From JAKPCT01 sp029553165 (lineage in GTDB: Bacteria > Bacillota > UBA4882 > UBA8346), in assembly GCA_035359995.1 (NCBI GenBank), contig DAORZT010000065.1, positions 1-13,982 of the forward strand: DNA of 13,982 nt, read 5' to 3'. The notes below the pieces were generated by a model that searched no databases, was not told the origin of the DNA, and saw nothing but the letters and a program-made list of their open reading frames with translations. Both the position numbers and the translations under genes were made by a program. Below, piece by piece: positions 1-7,484 of this stretch. Every line of letters starts with the position of its first letter. The stretch's first letter is position 1.

Positions 1-669
1 CTCATACCCTGCCACATAAACATCATTACCTGAGACATAGATTGAAGTGGCTCTTGCGTCGTGTTTCCCATTAGTAAGAGGTACTTTCTGACCGTTCTTC
101 CAATATTGGGCGACATCTTTAGTTCCGTTATTCTCATATCCCGCTACATACACATCATTGCCTAAAACATAGATCGACCTGGCACCTGCATCTTGTTCTC
201 CATTAGTAAGAGGTACTTTCTGATTATTCTTCCAATATTGGGCGACATTTTTAGTTCCGTTATTCTCATATCCCGCCACATAGACATCATTTCCAGAGAC
301 ATAGATTGAACTGGCACTTGCTTTGTGTTTCCCATTAGTAAGAGTTTCTACTTGACCATTCTTCCAATATTTGGCTTTATACAAGTCATATCCCGCCACA
401 TAAACATCATTCCCTGATACAAATATTGAACTGGCATATCCAGAACACGTACCACATAAATCTACAACCTGACCATTCTTCCAATATTTGGCAACAAAAC
501 GAGTTTCGTTATACTCATATCCTGCTACATAGACATCATTACCTAAAACATAAATTGAATTAGCTCTTGAATTATTTGGTTCTTCAGGAAGAACCTCAAC
601 TAAACCATTCTTCCAATATTTGGCAACAAAACAAGTTCCGTTATACTCATATCCTGCTACATAGACATC
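1..669 (-). repeat. Tandem 120-132 nt coding repeats of the lipoprotein
   Basis: Six copies of the DVYVAGYE/D-encoding box are visible. Their last bases (minus strand) fall at about 646, 514, 385, 265, 133 and 1, giving spacings of 132, 129, 120, 132 and 132 nt. The two units nearest the left edge are the most alike at DNA level, and the first and third are the most diverged. This suggests recent duplication toward the 3' end of the gene. Copy number is likely to vary between strains. Confidence 0.85.
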
Positions 670-774
670 AACAGCTGTACCCTTCTTTCCTTTACCGCTA
701 CCCCCACCACAACCGGTAAGCGTTAGCACCATGATCAACATTACCATTAAACTGATTGGGATTATTCTTTTCAT
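1..774 (-). CDS. Repeat-containing surface lipoprotein, C-terminus beyond the window
   Basis: Partial gene: 258 codons are visible and the frame is still open at base 1. The N-terminus is a lipoprotein signal: MKRIIPIS, a hydrophobic stretch, then the lipobox LTGC with the lipidated Cys at residue 22, followed by a Gly/Ser/Lys linker. This predicts export and anchoring on the outer face of the membrane. The rest is a tandem array of about 44-residue units, each with DVYVAGYE, then a K/QYWKNGQ box, then SIYVxGN. Such short Tyr/Trp/Gly-rich units are typical of beta-propeller-like extracellular repeats, but the fold and ligand are inferred. The start at 774 is set by AGGAGG (782-787) with 7 nt spacing. 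An ATG at 781 is out of frame. The gene has its own consensus promoter. No enzymatic motif is visible. Confidence 0.85.
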   Translation of the reverse strand, partial: MKRIIPISLMVMLIMVLTLTGCGGGSGKGKKGTAVDVYVAGYEYNGTCFVAKYWKNGLVEVLPEEPNNSRANSIYVLGNDVYVAGYEYNETRFVAKYWKNGQVVDLCGTCSGYASSIFVSGNDVYVAGYDLYKAKYWKNGQVETLTNGKHKASASSIYVSGNDVYVAGYENNGTKNVAQYWKNNQKVPLTNGEQDAGARSIYVLGNDVYVAGYENNGTKDVAQYWKNGQKVPLTNGKHDARATSIYVSGNDVYVAGYE

Positions 775-844
775 CTTTCATCCTCCTATAATTCTCTGAT
801 CTATTTCTGTTAATCTGAGTTGTTATTACCGATTTGTTAAATTC

Positions 845-873
845 ATTATATCAATGCTTAATAGCACTGTCAA
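845..873 (-). promoter_or_regulatory. Consensus sigma-A promoter for the lipoprotein gene
   Basis: On the minus strand TTGACA (873-868) and TATAAT (850-845) are separated by exactly 17 bp, a perfect match to the housekeeping consensus. Transcription should begin near 838, leaving a leader of about 64 nt before the start at 774. A 10-bp palindrome AATTGCAATT (881-890) lies 7 bp upstream of the -35 box. It may be an AT-rich UP element or an operator. Confidence 0.85.
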
Positions 874-903
874 GTTATACAATTGCAATTTTTGACCCTA
901 TCA

Positions 904-1158
904 TTATTTTAGTATCATAATTTTTACATTCCCATCTTTATATATATCCTTAGCAAAACGCAGCACATCAAGTCCCGGGCCATAATTGTTATATGCATCT
1001 TTTAAAAATCCCGAACCAGTCTGAAAATGGGCTTTTCCTACAACATTTTCAACTTGAGATATAGACATTCCATACTTCAAAAAATCGAAATCATCTAGAT
1101 TAAGATTTAAAACTGTCTCGGTTTTTTCTTGTTTGTTATCATTTTCATGATTATTTTT
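904..1158 (-). pseudogene. Remnant of a small protein with a 'GMS..V..' SmpA/BLIP-like domain
   Basis: A minus-strand frame is open from just after a TAA (1159-1161) to a TAA at 904-906, 84 sense codons, with no usable start at its beginning. The protein sense is strong: FLKYGMSISQVENVVGKA, then a Gly/Tyr-rich turn and a strand-like IYKDGNVKIMIL ending. The spacing resembles the small alpha/beta domain of SmpA/OmlA and BLIP-like proteins (GMs..eV..ilG), which is often found in secreted lipoproteins. The expected signal peptide is missing. An ATG at 1148 in another frame would join this one if the A6 run at 1122-1127 (T6 on plus) had one more A, giving an 81-residue protein, but it has no well-placed ribosome site. 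Either way the gene is broken as written. The family call is by motif only. Confidence 0.55.
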
Positions 1159-1190
1159 TTATTTCCTGCCTCCCGCAACTAGCTGCCTTA

Positions 1191-3572
1191 TTAATCTGTT
1201 GCTTTAAGTTCCCATGCCCTACGAAAACTTTCCGCTGCTTCCTTATATCTTTCCAGCTTAAATAAGGCATCTGATTTATTAGCCCAATATTCATCATTCT
1301 CCGGTTCAATAATTAGAGCTTGTTCAAAATACCAGAGAGCTTCGTCATAAAAATCAAGGCAGTATTTTAGACACCCTTTTCCATTTAACGCATTATCAAA
1401 TTGAGCATCAAGTTCAAGGGCCTTATTATAACATTCCATTGCCTGATCATATTCTCCCAATTCACGAAGAATGTTCCCCTTATTTGACAAAAAAAGCTCG
1501 TTTTCATCTAATTCCAAGGCTTTTTCAATACAAGCCAATGCTTCCTGGTATCGCTTCAGTTTTTCCAGGCAAACCGCCTTATTATTCCAGGCTAAACTAT
1601 TCTCCGGATGGGTTTTAATTTGATTATCCGCATACTCAATTCCTAATTCATATTGTTTACGTTCAAAACAAATTGAACTTTTATTACTCCATGCCCAATC
1701 ATCGTTACTGTCGACACTTAATGCTTTATCATAACATTCCATCGCTTCATTATAACGTTTTAGACCTTTATATGCCCAACCCATGATATTCCAATTACTG
1801 GCTTCCACGTCTTCTTCATATTCCAGAGCTTTTTGACAACTCGCAAGCGCTTCCTCAAACCTCCCGCTCCGATTCAGGGCCAGAGCCCGTGACCACCAGT
1901 TATGCTCAGACATTGCTTCCCATTCGCTAAGCGCCATTATTTTGTCATAATAATTTACTACCGTATCATTATCGTTTTGATCTTCACAGACGGCAATCAA
2001 ATTCCGATAAGCAATAATGATACAATTTCTTATTTTATAATCATCATATTCATGGTATCTGTTGATTACTTCATTACTGATATAATTGATTCTTTGATAA
2101 ATGACTTCCTTTGCCTTTCTTTCCAGAACAACTCTTCCCTCATCATGTTCACCGTCACTCAGTATTGAGACTAAATAATCAATATGATTATCAAATCCTC
2201 TTAACCTGTTTACTAAATCTCTAGTTTCATTAAGCGCAACATCGGCAATATGAAAGACCACTTCTTCATCGATAATATTTTTAAAAGTATCAAGGAATTC
2301 TTCACATAATTTATATGATTGATCCAAACTTGATTTTCTAACGCATCTCATTTTACCTTTATAGGCTTCAAGCGTTATTAATAAGACCTTCTTATCATCG
2401 ATCTGATCATCATAATTATTGATTATCCATTCATAAGTATCAAACGCAGCTTCAAAATCATCACCTTCCAAATTTTTCGCATATTTGACGGCGCAATCAA
2501 GAATCACTTTTTTAGAATATGATATTTTGTCATTCATCGCTTCCAAAATTTTTTTGCCGATCACACTGTCCAAAGAAGTGCCGTCTTTAATAAACTGCCG
2601 CATTACATAGAACAAATTTGCATTCATAAAGATATTGCTATCAAGATATTTTGTAAGATACCTGTATTCAGATACATATTTTTCGTAGTATTGCAACAAT
2701 TTTCGATCAGCTTGATAGTAATTTTGATAGATTGCAAACGCCTCATCAAAAGAATAATTTATCAGAAGATAGATGGCTATTAAATCTTTCAGGTCCTTAT
2801 CATCAGGGATCATTTGATAGGCCGCATCTAATTGTTCTCTTGCCAACTCCGGTTCATGATTGATTATCATCAAATAGGCCTGATGCCGAATTTCCCAAAA
2901 GGCATCATAATCATTGAGATGATCTTGCTTGATTTCGTAACCAAAGCCATTCCCGATCCTGGTCATGATATCAATATTGGCAATCTCTGTATCAGTAATT
3001 CCTGACTTTAATAAAAAATCTTCCATATAGACACTTTGGTGCAACATATAGAGTTGACTTCGAAAATAAGCCCAGATATTATCAGGAAAGACATTGTAAT
3101 GGACCAAAAATCGTAGCATCTCTTTATTAATTTGCTCTCTGATGTCAATGTCAAAATAATCTCTGGTATCTTGATCCGTAACTGAAGGCTTTAGATCTCC
3201 ATCCAACAACTCTTCCCAATTAGCAATGTCAATCCGCTTTGCAACATCATGATATAGTTCAATCACTTTTTTTCGAAACTCATTGATTAAAACAACCTCA
3301 GCAGTATTTTCATAGTGACATTCTTCAAGATTATCTCCGTCCGCTTCATAATCCGCTCCGGATTCATCATTAGCTTCGGATTGAGTAATCGCAAAAGGCG
3401 CGACACCTTTTTCAATCATCTTAACAATGCTTTCATACGCCTCCCGCAGCTCCTGAAAACCCTGCGGGTTATCTTCCGGATGAAATTCTTTAAGTTTGAG
3501 GGCATAAGCCTTTTTAATTGCTCTTATATCAGAAACCGGTTCAATACCCAATCTATCCCAGTATCGTTCCAT
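1191..3572 (-). CDS. J-domain-like protein with C-terminal TPR array, partner of HscC
   Basis: 793 residues. Residues 1-57 have the helix pattern of a J domain: YWDRLGI, then IKKAYALKLKEFHPED, then FQELREAYESI. The catalytic HPD triad is HPE (31-33) followed by Asp34, a variant I associate with Gram-positive 'YW.LGI' J proteins. A charged linker (about 60-90) leads to a long helical middle region of unknown type. About seven canonical TPRs follow from roughly residue 557 to the end (for example YNEAMECYDKALSVDSND). J domains stimulate Hsp70 ATPase and TPRs bind proteins, so this is a likely client-delivering co-chaperone. It starts 18 nt after hscC with AGGGTGA 5' of the ATG, so both are in one operon. 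E. coli hscC is likewise flanked by J-protein genes (djlB/djlC). No signal peptide is visible, so it is probably cytoplasmic. Confidence 0.85.
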   Translation of the reverse strand: MERYWDRLGIEPVSDIRAIKKAYALKLKEFHPEDNPQGFQELREAYESIVKMIEKGVAPFAITQSEANDESGADYEADGDNLEECHYENTAEVVLINEFRKKVIELYHDVAKRIDIANWEELLDGDLKPSVTDQDTRDYFDIDIREQINKEMLRFLVHYNVFPDNIWAYFRSQLYMLHQSVYMEDFLLKSGITDTEIANIDIMTRIGNGFGYEIKQDHLNDYDAFWEIRHQAYLMIINHEPELAREQLDAAYQMIPDDKDLKDLIAIYLLINYSFDEAFAIYQNYYQADRKLLQYYEKYVSEYRYLTKYLDSNIFMNANLFYVMRQFIKDGTSLDSVIGKKILEAMNDKISYSKKVILDCAVKYAKNLEGDDFEAAFDTYEWIINNYDDQIDDKKVLLITLEAYKGKMRCVRKSSLDQSYKLCEEFLDTFKNIIDEEVVFHIADVALNETRDLVNRLRGFDNHIDYLVSILSDGEHDEGRVVLERKAKEVIYQRINYISNEVINRYHEYDDYKIRNCIIIAYRNLIAVCEDQNDNDTVVNYYDKIMALSEWEAMSEHNWWSRALALNRSGRFEEALASCQKALEYEEDVEASNWNIMGWAYKGLKRYNEAMECYDKALSVDSNDDWAWSNKSSICFERKQYELGIEYADNQIKTHPENSLAWNNKAVCLEKLKRYQEALACIEKALELDENELFLSNKGNILRELGEYDQAMECYNKALELDAQFDNALNGKGCLKYCLDFYDEALWYFEQALIIEPENDEYWANKSDALFKLERYKEAAESFRRAWELKATD

Positions 3573-3590
3573 CTAAATCACCCTTTTTCT

Positions 3591-5291
3591 TTAAAAATCC
3601 AACCCTGTTTCAATTTGTTTGAACAAATCTTCCAGCATCTCCCGGGCTTCTTTAATTTTTCTTCTGTCATAGGTTTTTAAGGCTGCTTCGAATCGTAAAA
3701 GCTCTCTAGCGATCCGTTCTCTGTCATGGCCTAAAGTTTCTTCATACAGACGTTCCCCTTTGGCAATTAAAAACCGGTTCTCAGCTTTATCCCGTGGATG
3801 AATCTTAATCGCTTCCAATGCTTTTAATCTCTTCTCGATCTCAATTTTAGACATTGAACCAGGATTCTCCTCAATGACAATCCGTTCAACTGCTCCTGAA
3901 CCAACAACCGTTGCTTCCACCTCAAGCAGTCCATTGATGTCATATGTAAATCGGACATCGATTGCCTGCCGCACACCAAATTCATACGGCAGTGATACGG
4001 TTAACTCACCCAACTTTACATTATTAATAACATGACGGTTCTCTCCCTGATAAATTTCAATATTGATAAAAAACTGCAACTCACTGGCAAAGAACCTTTT
4101 TACCCGGCTTACAGGAACAGTTGTATTCCTTTCAATAATTGGAGAATAATCACCCCGGAGATAACTATCCCTTTCTTTTTCGGCTACCTTTATTCCAAAT
4201 GTATAGGGACAAACATCAGTTAAAACAACTTCCTTAATTACCGAATTCCTCATTTTCATCCCCGCCTGGATCCCGGCTCCAATGGCTATTGCTTGATCGG
4301 GATCGACATCGGTAACAGGAGCCTTACGAAACAACTTGCTAATAAAATCTTTGATCATCGGCATTCTTGTTGCCCCACCAACCAATAAAACATGATCAAT
4401 ATCATCTAATGATAATGATGCATCTTTCATCGCAGTTTCAATTGGTAACCGTAATTTTTGAATCAATGGTTTTGCCAGCATTGCAAACTCTTTCAGAGAG
4501 ATTTCCCAGGTGAGCGCTTCATCCTTATAGACACAATTAATTGTCGTAACCGCCTCTCCGTTACACAACTTTCTTTTACCTGCTTCTGCCTGTTTCCATA
4601 GGTTAGATTTTAACTTTTGATCAATTTCCGCTTCATTGATCCGATTATCCTTTAAAAACTTCTTATAGATTAATGCTGTAAAATCTTCTCCCCCCAAATA
4701 ATTATCCCCGGCAATGGCCTTTACTTCCATAACCCCTTCAAATAATTCCAGAATTGAGACATCAAAAGTGCCACCACCCAAATCAAAGACCACAAATCTG
4801 GTTTCAGCAGTTCGATTTTGCACTCCATAAGCCAGAGCTGCTGCTGTTGGCTCATTAATGATTCGCTCTACTTTTAAACCGGCTAATTCTCCAGCCCGTT
4901 TAGTAGCTTTCCTTTGTGTATCATTAAAATAGGCCGGAACACTGATTACCGCCTCCTCAACCTTTTCTCCCAAAAAATTTTCGGCATCATTTGCTAACGA
5001 ACGGATAATGAACGACGCTAACTCTTCCGGTATAAACTCATATTTCCCCAATTGCACTTTTCTTTTGGTCCCCATAAATCGCTTGAATGCGGCAACTGTC
5101 AGCTGCGGATGAGTAATCAACCGTTCTTTCGCAATCTCACCGACAAAGATTTCATCACTATGTTCATCAACACTCACCACTGAAGGAGTCAGAACATTAC
5201 CCAAGACATTAGGGATTATTTTCGCTCCTTCTTCGGTCCAATATGAAACCAGACTGTTGGTAGTTCCCAAATCAATTCCGATAATGGCCAT
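3591..5291 (-). CDS. hscC: HscC-type Hsp70 chaperone
   Basis: 566 residues, close to E. coli HscC (about 556) and shorter than DnaK (about 610-640). The nucleotide-binding domain is intact: phosphate-1 GIDLGTTNS (5-13), VISVPAYF (115-122), INEPTAAALAYG (145-156), phosphate-2 FDLGGGTFDVS (169-179), and the adenosine motif LLVGGATRMP (302-311). HscC-like signatures include IPNVLGNVLTPS near residue 26, the linker VVLTDVCPYTFGI (355-367) in place of DnaK's VLLLDVTPLSLGI, and IIERNTTVPVSR (385-396). The substrate-binding beta domain is present. The helical lid is short and there is no C-terminal EEVD-like tail. It is an ATP-driven cytoplasmic chaperone whose clients are not evident here. The start is supported by GAGGTG 5 nt upstream. 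It is the first gene of the operon with the J/TPR protein and follows a perfect promoter. No CIRCE element is seen, so HrcA control is unlikely. Confidence 0.93.
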   Translation of the reverse strand: MAIIGIDLGTTNSLVSYWTEEGAKIIPNVLGNVLTPSVVSVDEHSDEIFVGEIAKERLITHPQLTVAAFKRFMGTKRKVQLGKYEFIPEELASFIIRSLANDAENFLGEKVEEAVISVPAYFNDTQRKATKRAGELAGLKVERIINEPTAAALAYGVQNRTAETRFVVFDLGGGTFDVSILELFEGVMEVKAIAGDNYLGGEDFTALIYKKFLKDNRINEAEIDQKLKSNLWKQAEAGKRKLCNGEAVTTINCVYKDEALTWEISLKEFAMLAKPLIQKLRLPIETAMKDASLSLDDIDHVLLVGGATRMPMIKDFISKLFRKAPVTDVDPDQAIAIGAGIQAGMKMRNSVIKEVVLTDVCPYTFGIKVAEKERDSYLRGDYSPIIERNTTVPVSRVKRFFASELQFFINIEIYQGENRHVINNVKLGELTVSLPYEFGVRQAIDVRFTYDINGLLEVEATVVGSGAVERIVIEENPGSMSKIEIEKRLKALEAIKIHPRDKAENRFLIAKGERLYEETLGHDRERIARELLRFEAALKTYDRRKIKEAREMLEDLFKQIETGLDF

Positions 5292-5413
5292 TTGTTCACC
5301 TCATAAATCTTCTATAGAGTCAAAAAGAGTCAACCGATAACCTTCTCCGGAAAATAATCCTTTTCACTTTTACTGTAACTCGGTTGCACAATAATTGCAC
5401 GTATGTTATTATC

Positions 5414-5442
5414 ATTATAGCAATATAATTTATTGGTGTCAA
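5414..5442 (-). promoter_or_regulatory. Consensus sigma-A promoter for hscC operon
   Basis: On the minus strand TTGACA (5442-5437), a 17-bp spacer and TATAAT (5419-5414) match the housekeeping consensus exactly. The predicted start near 5407 gives a leader of about 115 nt. The leader contains direct repeats (GTGCAA twice within 5383-5402; TTGACTCT and TTGACTCTA close together around 5312-5332) but no strong terminator-like hairpin that I can see. Confidence 0.85.
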
Positions 5443-5449
5443 TTATTCA

Positions 5450-5478
5450 GTGACAATTGTACAATTTAATATTATGAT
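5450..5478 (+). promoter_or_regulatory. Probable sigma-A promoter for the plus-strand Imm6-like operon
   Basis: GTGACA (5450-5455) and TATGAT (5473-5478) are separated by 17 bp, each hexamer matching consensus at 5 of 6 positions. The predicted start near 5485 lies about 32 nt before the ATG at 5517. Its -35 hexamer is only 7 bp from that of the divergent hscC promoter, so the two polymerases probably compete. Confidence 0.65.
5455..5466. promoter_or_regulatory. 12-bp perfect palindrome, candidate operator
   Basis: AATTGTACAATT reads the same on both strands. It overlaps the last base of the plus-strand -35 box and occupies its spacer, and it lies 12 bp upstream of the hscC -35 box. Position and symmetry suit a dimeric repressor site acting mainly on the plus-strand genes. 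No regulator gene is nearby, and a chance AT-rich palindrome cannot be excluded. Confidence 0.35.
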
Positions 5479-5516
5479 CAATCATAAACAGTTACATTAC
5501 AGTTGGAGTGGGATCA

Positions 5517-5891
5517 ATGAACGATAGATTTGACAGATTATCGGAATGTGCCAGAATTATGTTAACTGAAGCCGAAATTGAATATGAAACTATTGATGCT
5601 GAGGTGATCTTCGACATCTTTGAAAAAGCATCAGAATATCCATACTAACCCTTTATTGATTTTCAACTACGATATGGCGGACTTAATTATTCGGTTTATC
5701 CAGATCAGGGAGGTTTCACTTTAGGATTGATTGATCCTGTCAAAAAAACCCTTTTGGGTCATTGCCGTTACCGGAATCAAGATCAATATATCGGAGACGA
5801 CCCAATAATGGTAATGTTCTGTGGCGATGTTAATTACGCCGGAGACACCGAATGGAGTCTTCAAATCGGGCTAAAAACAGGAGGGAAATAA
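5517..5891 (+). pseudogene. Unrecognised small gene interrupted by an in-frame TAA
   Basis: The frame starts at ATG 5517 (GGAG at 5505-5508, 8 nt spacing) and runs in one phase to TAA 5889-5891, 124 codons. Codon 44 is TAA (5646-5648). The first part (MNDRFDRLSECARIML...) is acidic and helical. The part after the stop (PFIDFQLRYGG, then YSVYPDQGGFTLGLID, then GDTEWSLQIG) is clearly protein-like beta-rich sequence in the same frame. This is a nonsense mutation in an otherwise intact gene of about 124 residues. I do not recognise the family. Size and position directly before an Imm6-like gene suggest another immunity protein. As written, a 43-residue peptide would be made. Its 3' end overlaps the ribosome site of the next gene, so premature termination could reduce coupled translation downstream. 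Confidence 0.75.
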
Positions 5892-5894
5892 AAA

Positions 5895-6422
5895 ATGATT
5901 AAATTAGATGGCATTTGTGAAAATGGCAAAGTCGCTCTGGCGCTAATTTTAGCGGAGATTACTTTAAATAACATTGAACATCACGACCTTGACTATGAGT
6001 TTTGCAGAGAGAGTATTGATATATGCTGGAAATGGTTGGAAGAGGATGTGGACAAAGAAGCAATCTGTATCTTAATTGCCAATGATGGTAACTGTTTGGC
6101 AGACATAACCGTTAAAACTGCTGATGATAAGTTAGGAAATATGTATGGAACAATTATGGCTTCAGTTTCATATTTAGCGTGGCAAGCCTATAATAAAGAA
6201 AAAGATTATCATTATCCTCAGTATTTAGAAATGGTCAATGATGAGTATTTAATTGATTTAATAAAAGATTTGATTGAGATCGATAAACTTATTACAGAAG
6301 AAAACCTAAGCTATATTCTTAATTATTTTAAAGATAATTACCCCGAAAATAATAAATATTGTAAGATAAGTAAGACAGAAATGATAGATCAGGTAGTCAG
6401 CAAAATTATAGACCCAAGTTAA
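5895..6422 (+). CDS. Imm6-like immunity protein
   Basis: 175 residues, acidic, mostly helical, with no signal peptide or membrane segment. Landmarks resembling the Imm6 family of polymorphic-toxin immunity proteins are CWKWLEED (44-51) after a helix carrying the cysteine, a Tyr/Ala/Trp-containing helix SYLAWQAYNKE (92-102), and YPQYLEMVND (107-116). Imm6 proteins are predicted to neutralise a cognate nuclease-type or other toxin by direct binding. No toxin gene is adjacent here, so this looks like an orphan. The start ATG at 5895 has GGAGGG at 5880-5885 inside the end of the preceding broken gene, suggesting translational coupling. It ends 46 nt from the convergent SseB-like gene. The family assignment is by pattern memory and needs a profile search. 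Confidence 0.65.
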   Translation: MIKLDGICENGKVALALILAEITLNNIEHHDLDYEFCRESIDICWKWLEEDVDKEAICILIANDGNCLADITVKTADDKLGNMYGTIMASVSYLAWQAYNKEKDYHYPQYLEMVNDEYLIDLIKDLIEIDKLITEENLSYILNYFKDNYPENNKYCKISKTEMIDQVVSKIIDPS

Positions 6423-6468
6423 TAAACTTAAGCATTTCGTTATTTTATTAATTTATATTTTTTCTTCA

Positions 6469-7086
6469 TTATGATCGGTTATCTCTCCGATAAAATGGGG
6501 TTGCATCCTTAGTAGCATCTCTCCCAAAATCACAGTCAAAAGCTACCAAATCAATATATTCATCTTCAGCCAGATATCTATTGGCAACTGCAGCAATCTG
6601 AGGGAAAACTGAGGATTGTTCACCCTTAAAATCAATAATCAAAAGCAAATTTGGCTTTTCATCCCCTTCTTTATGAGCCAAAAATAGGTAGGCTGACTCC
6701 ACCTCAGGCTTCTCTTCCCTAAAAAATACACTCAACGCGTTAACCATCTCTTGTGGATATTCTGCAGGTTGCCCCAACAAAATCTGAGTATCTTTTTCGA
6801 TAACAATCTCTGAGGTTCGTTGAGCGATGTAATGAATAAGCTCCGGTGTAATAACGACATTTTGGCCAAATGGGTTGATTACAAATCCTTTGATCTGATC
6901 CGGGTCATTGAGGACCATTGTTTTTAAGTCATCATAGGTACAGATCAGCGTTTCTTCTTTTTCAGTTGACCATTTTACCAACTCATCCCAATCAGTAAAA
7001 GCTAATAAGAACGCGTCATTAGCAGCGTTCTCAATCAATTGTTTTCGCTTTTTAACACTATCATCACATACATTGCTAAACACCAT
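6469..7086 (-). CDS. SseB-family protein, possibly N-terminally truncated
   Basis: 205 residues. FTDWDELVKW (30-39) and GFVINPFGQNVVI (67-79) are hallmarks of the SseB N-terminal domain. From about residue 110 (YPQEMVNALSVFF, then LLLIIDFKG, then IDLVAFDCDFGR) it matches the SseB C-terminal domain. SseB-family proteins were named for enhanced serine sensitivity, their biochemical role is unsettled, and in Clostridia they often sit near accessory or secretion loci. The region before the FTDW motif is only 29 residues, much shorter than the roughly 60-80 I expect. The ATG at 7086 has no convincing ribosome site; the frame upstream is open only back to a TAG near 7129. It is either a shortened functional version or a decayed 5' end. 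It follows the 72-residue gene by 19 nt. Confidence 0.7.
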   Translation of the reverse strand: MVFSNVCDDSVKKRKQLIENAANDAFLLAFTDWDELVKWSTEKEETLICTYDDLKTMVLNDPDQIKGFVINPFGQNVVITPELIHYIAQRTSEIVIEKDTQILLGQPAEYPQEMVNALSVFFREEKPEVESAYLFLAHKEGDEKPNLLLIIDFKGEQSSVFPQIAAVANRYLAEDEYIDLVAFDCDFGRDATKDATPFYRRDNRS

Positions 7087-7105
7087 AATTGTTAAAGGAC
7101 TTATG

Positions 7106-7324
7106 TCATTTAAGATTGTTTTTTTCCCTTTCTAATATTTCTGTGATCCTGTCTTCAAGTTCATAATAATTTTGACCATAAATACAGGCTTCTTCAATGC
7201 CATCTTCGTCAAATTCTTCTTTTTCATCATCTCTTTCAACATCAGGAATCATGATTCCGTATCTTGCTAATAATTCCTCAAAAACATCCAAAATTTCAAT
7301 GGCTACCAAACGGGTTTTTTCCAT
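7106..7324 (-). CDS. Small acidic hypothetical protein
   Basis: 72 residues, rich in Glu/Asp, with two predicted helices (RLVAIEILDVFEELLARYGI at the N-terminus, YYELEDRITEILERE at the C-terminus) flanking a strongly acidic loop (DDEKEEFDEDG). No signal peptide, metal-binding or nuclease motif is visible. I have the impression of similar small proteins in clostridial accessory regions but cannot name a family. The start at ATG 7324 has a weak upstream site (GGTAG or GGA). Followed closely by the SseB-like gene, it is probably co-transcribed with it. The acidity could suit binding to a basic partner, but that is only an inference. Confidence 0.6.
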   Translation of the reverse strand: MEKTRLVAIEILDVFEELLARYGIMIPDVERDDEKEEFDEDGIEEACIYGQNYYELEDRITEILEREKNNLK

Positions 7325-7440
7325 ATTCCAACACTACCTTTCAAGATTATTTGGTAATACGCTTTGATTTATAAAACTGTTAAAAAGATTCTCACTTAAG
7401 TAAAAACTTTTAAATATTACTTAATATAAATTCCCTCCAC

Positions 7441-7469
7441 TTCATATTATTAATTTCCTTATTTTTCAA
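7441..7469 (-). promoter_or_regulatory. Possible promoter for the 72-residue/SseB-like pair
   Basis: On the minus strand TTGAAA (7469-7464; 5 of 6) and TATGAA (7446-7441; 4 of 6) lie 17 bp apart, within the 160-nt gap after the DUF1266 pseudogene. It would start transcription near 7434. The match is moderate and the region is very AT-rich, so this is tentative. Confidence 0.35.
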
Positions 7470-7484
7470 GGCAAATATATCTAT

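Noticed and set aside
775..1190. Riboswitch or small RNA in the 415-nt stretch between the lipoprotein and J/TPR genes
   Set aside because: Apart from the promoter, leader and the 904-1158 gene remnant I see no conserved hairpin set or leader motif.
3315..3680. Plus-strand open frames opposite the J/TPR and hscC genes (3315-3680, 1902-2168, 4032-4223)
   Set aside because: They lie within strongly supported genes on the other strand and carry no start signals or domain-like sequence.
6419..6451. TTAATAAA...TTTATTAA inverted repeat between the convergent Imm6-like and SseB-like genes, as a terminator
   Set aside because: The stem is entirely A/T, 8 bp with a 17-nt loop, too weak to call a rho-independent terminator in such an AT-rich gap.
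7396..7424. TTAAGTAA...TTACTTAA inverted repeat downstream of the DUF1266 pseudogene
   Set aside because: Only 8 bp, almost all A/T, with a 13-nt loop and no clean U tract. It could be a weak terminator or chance.
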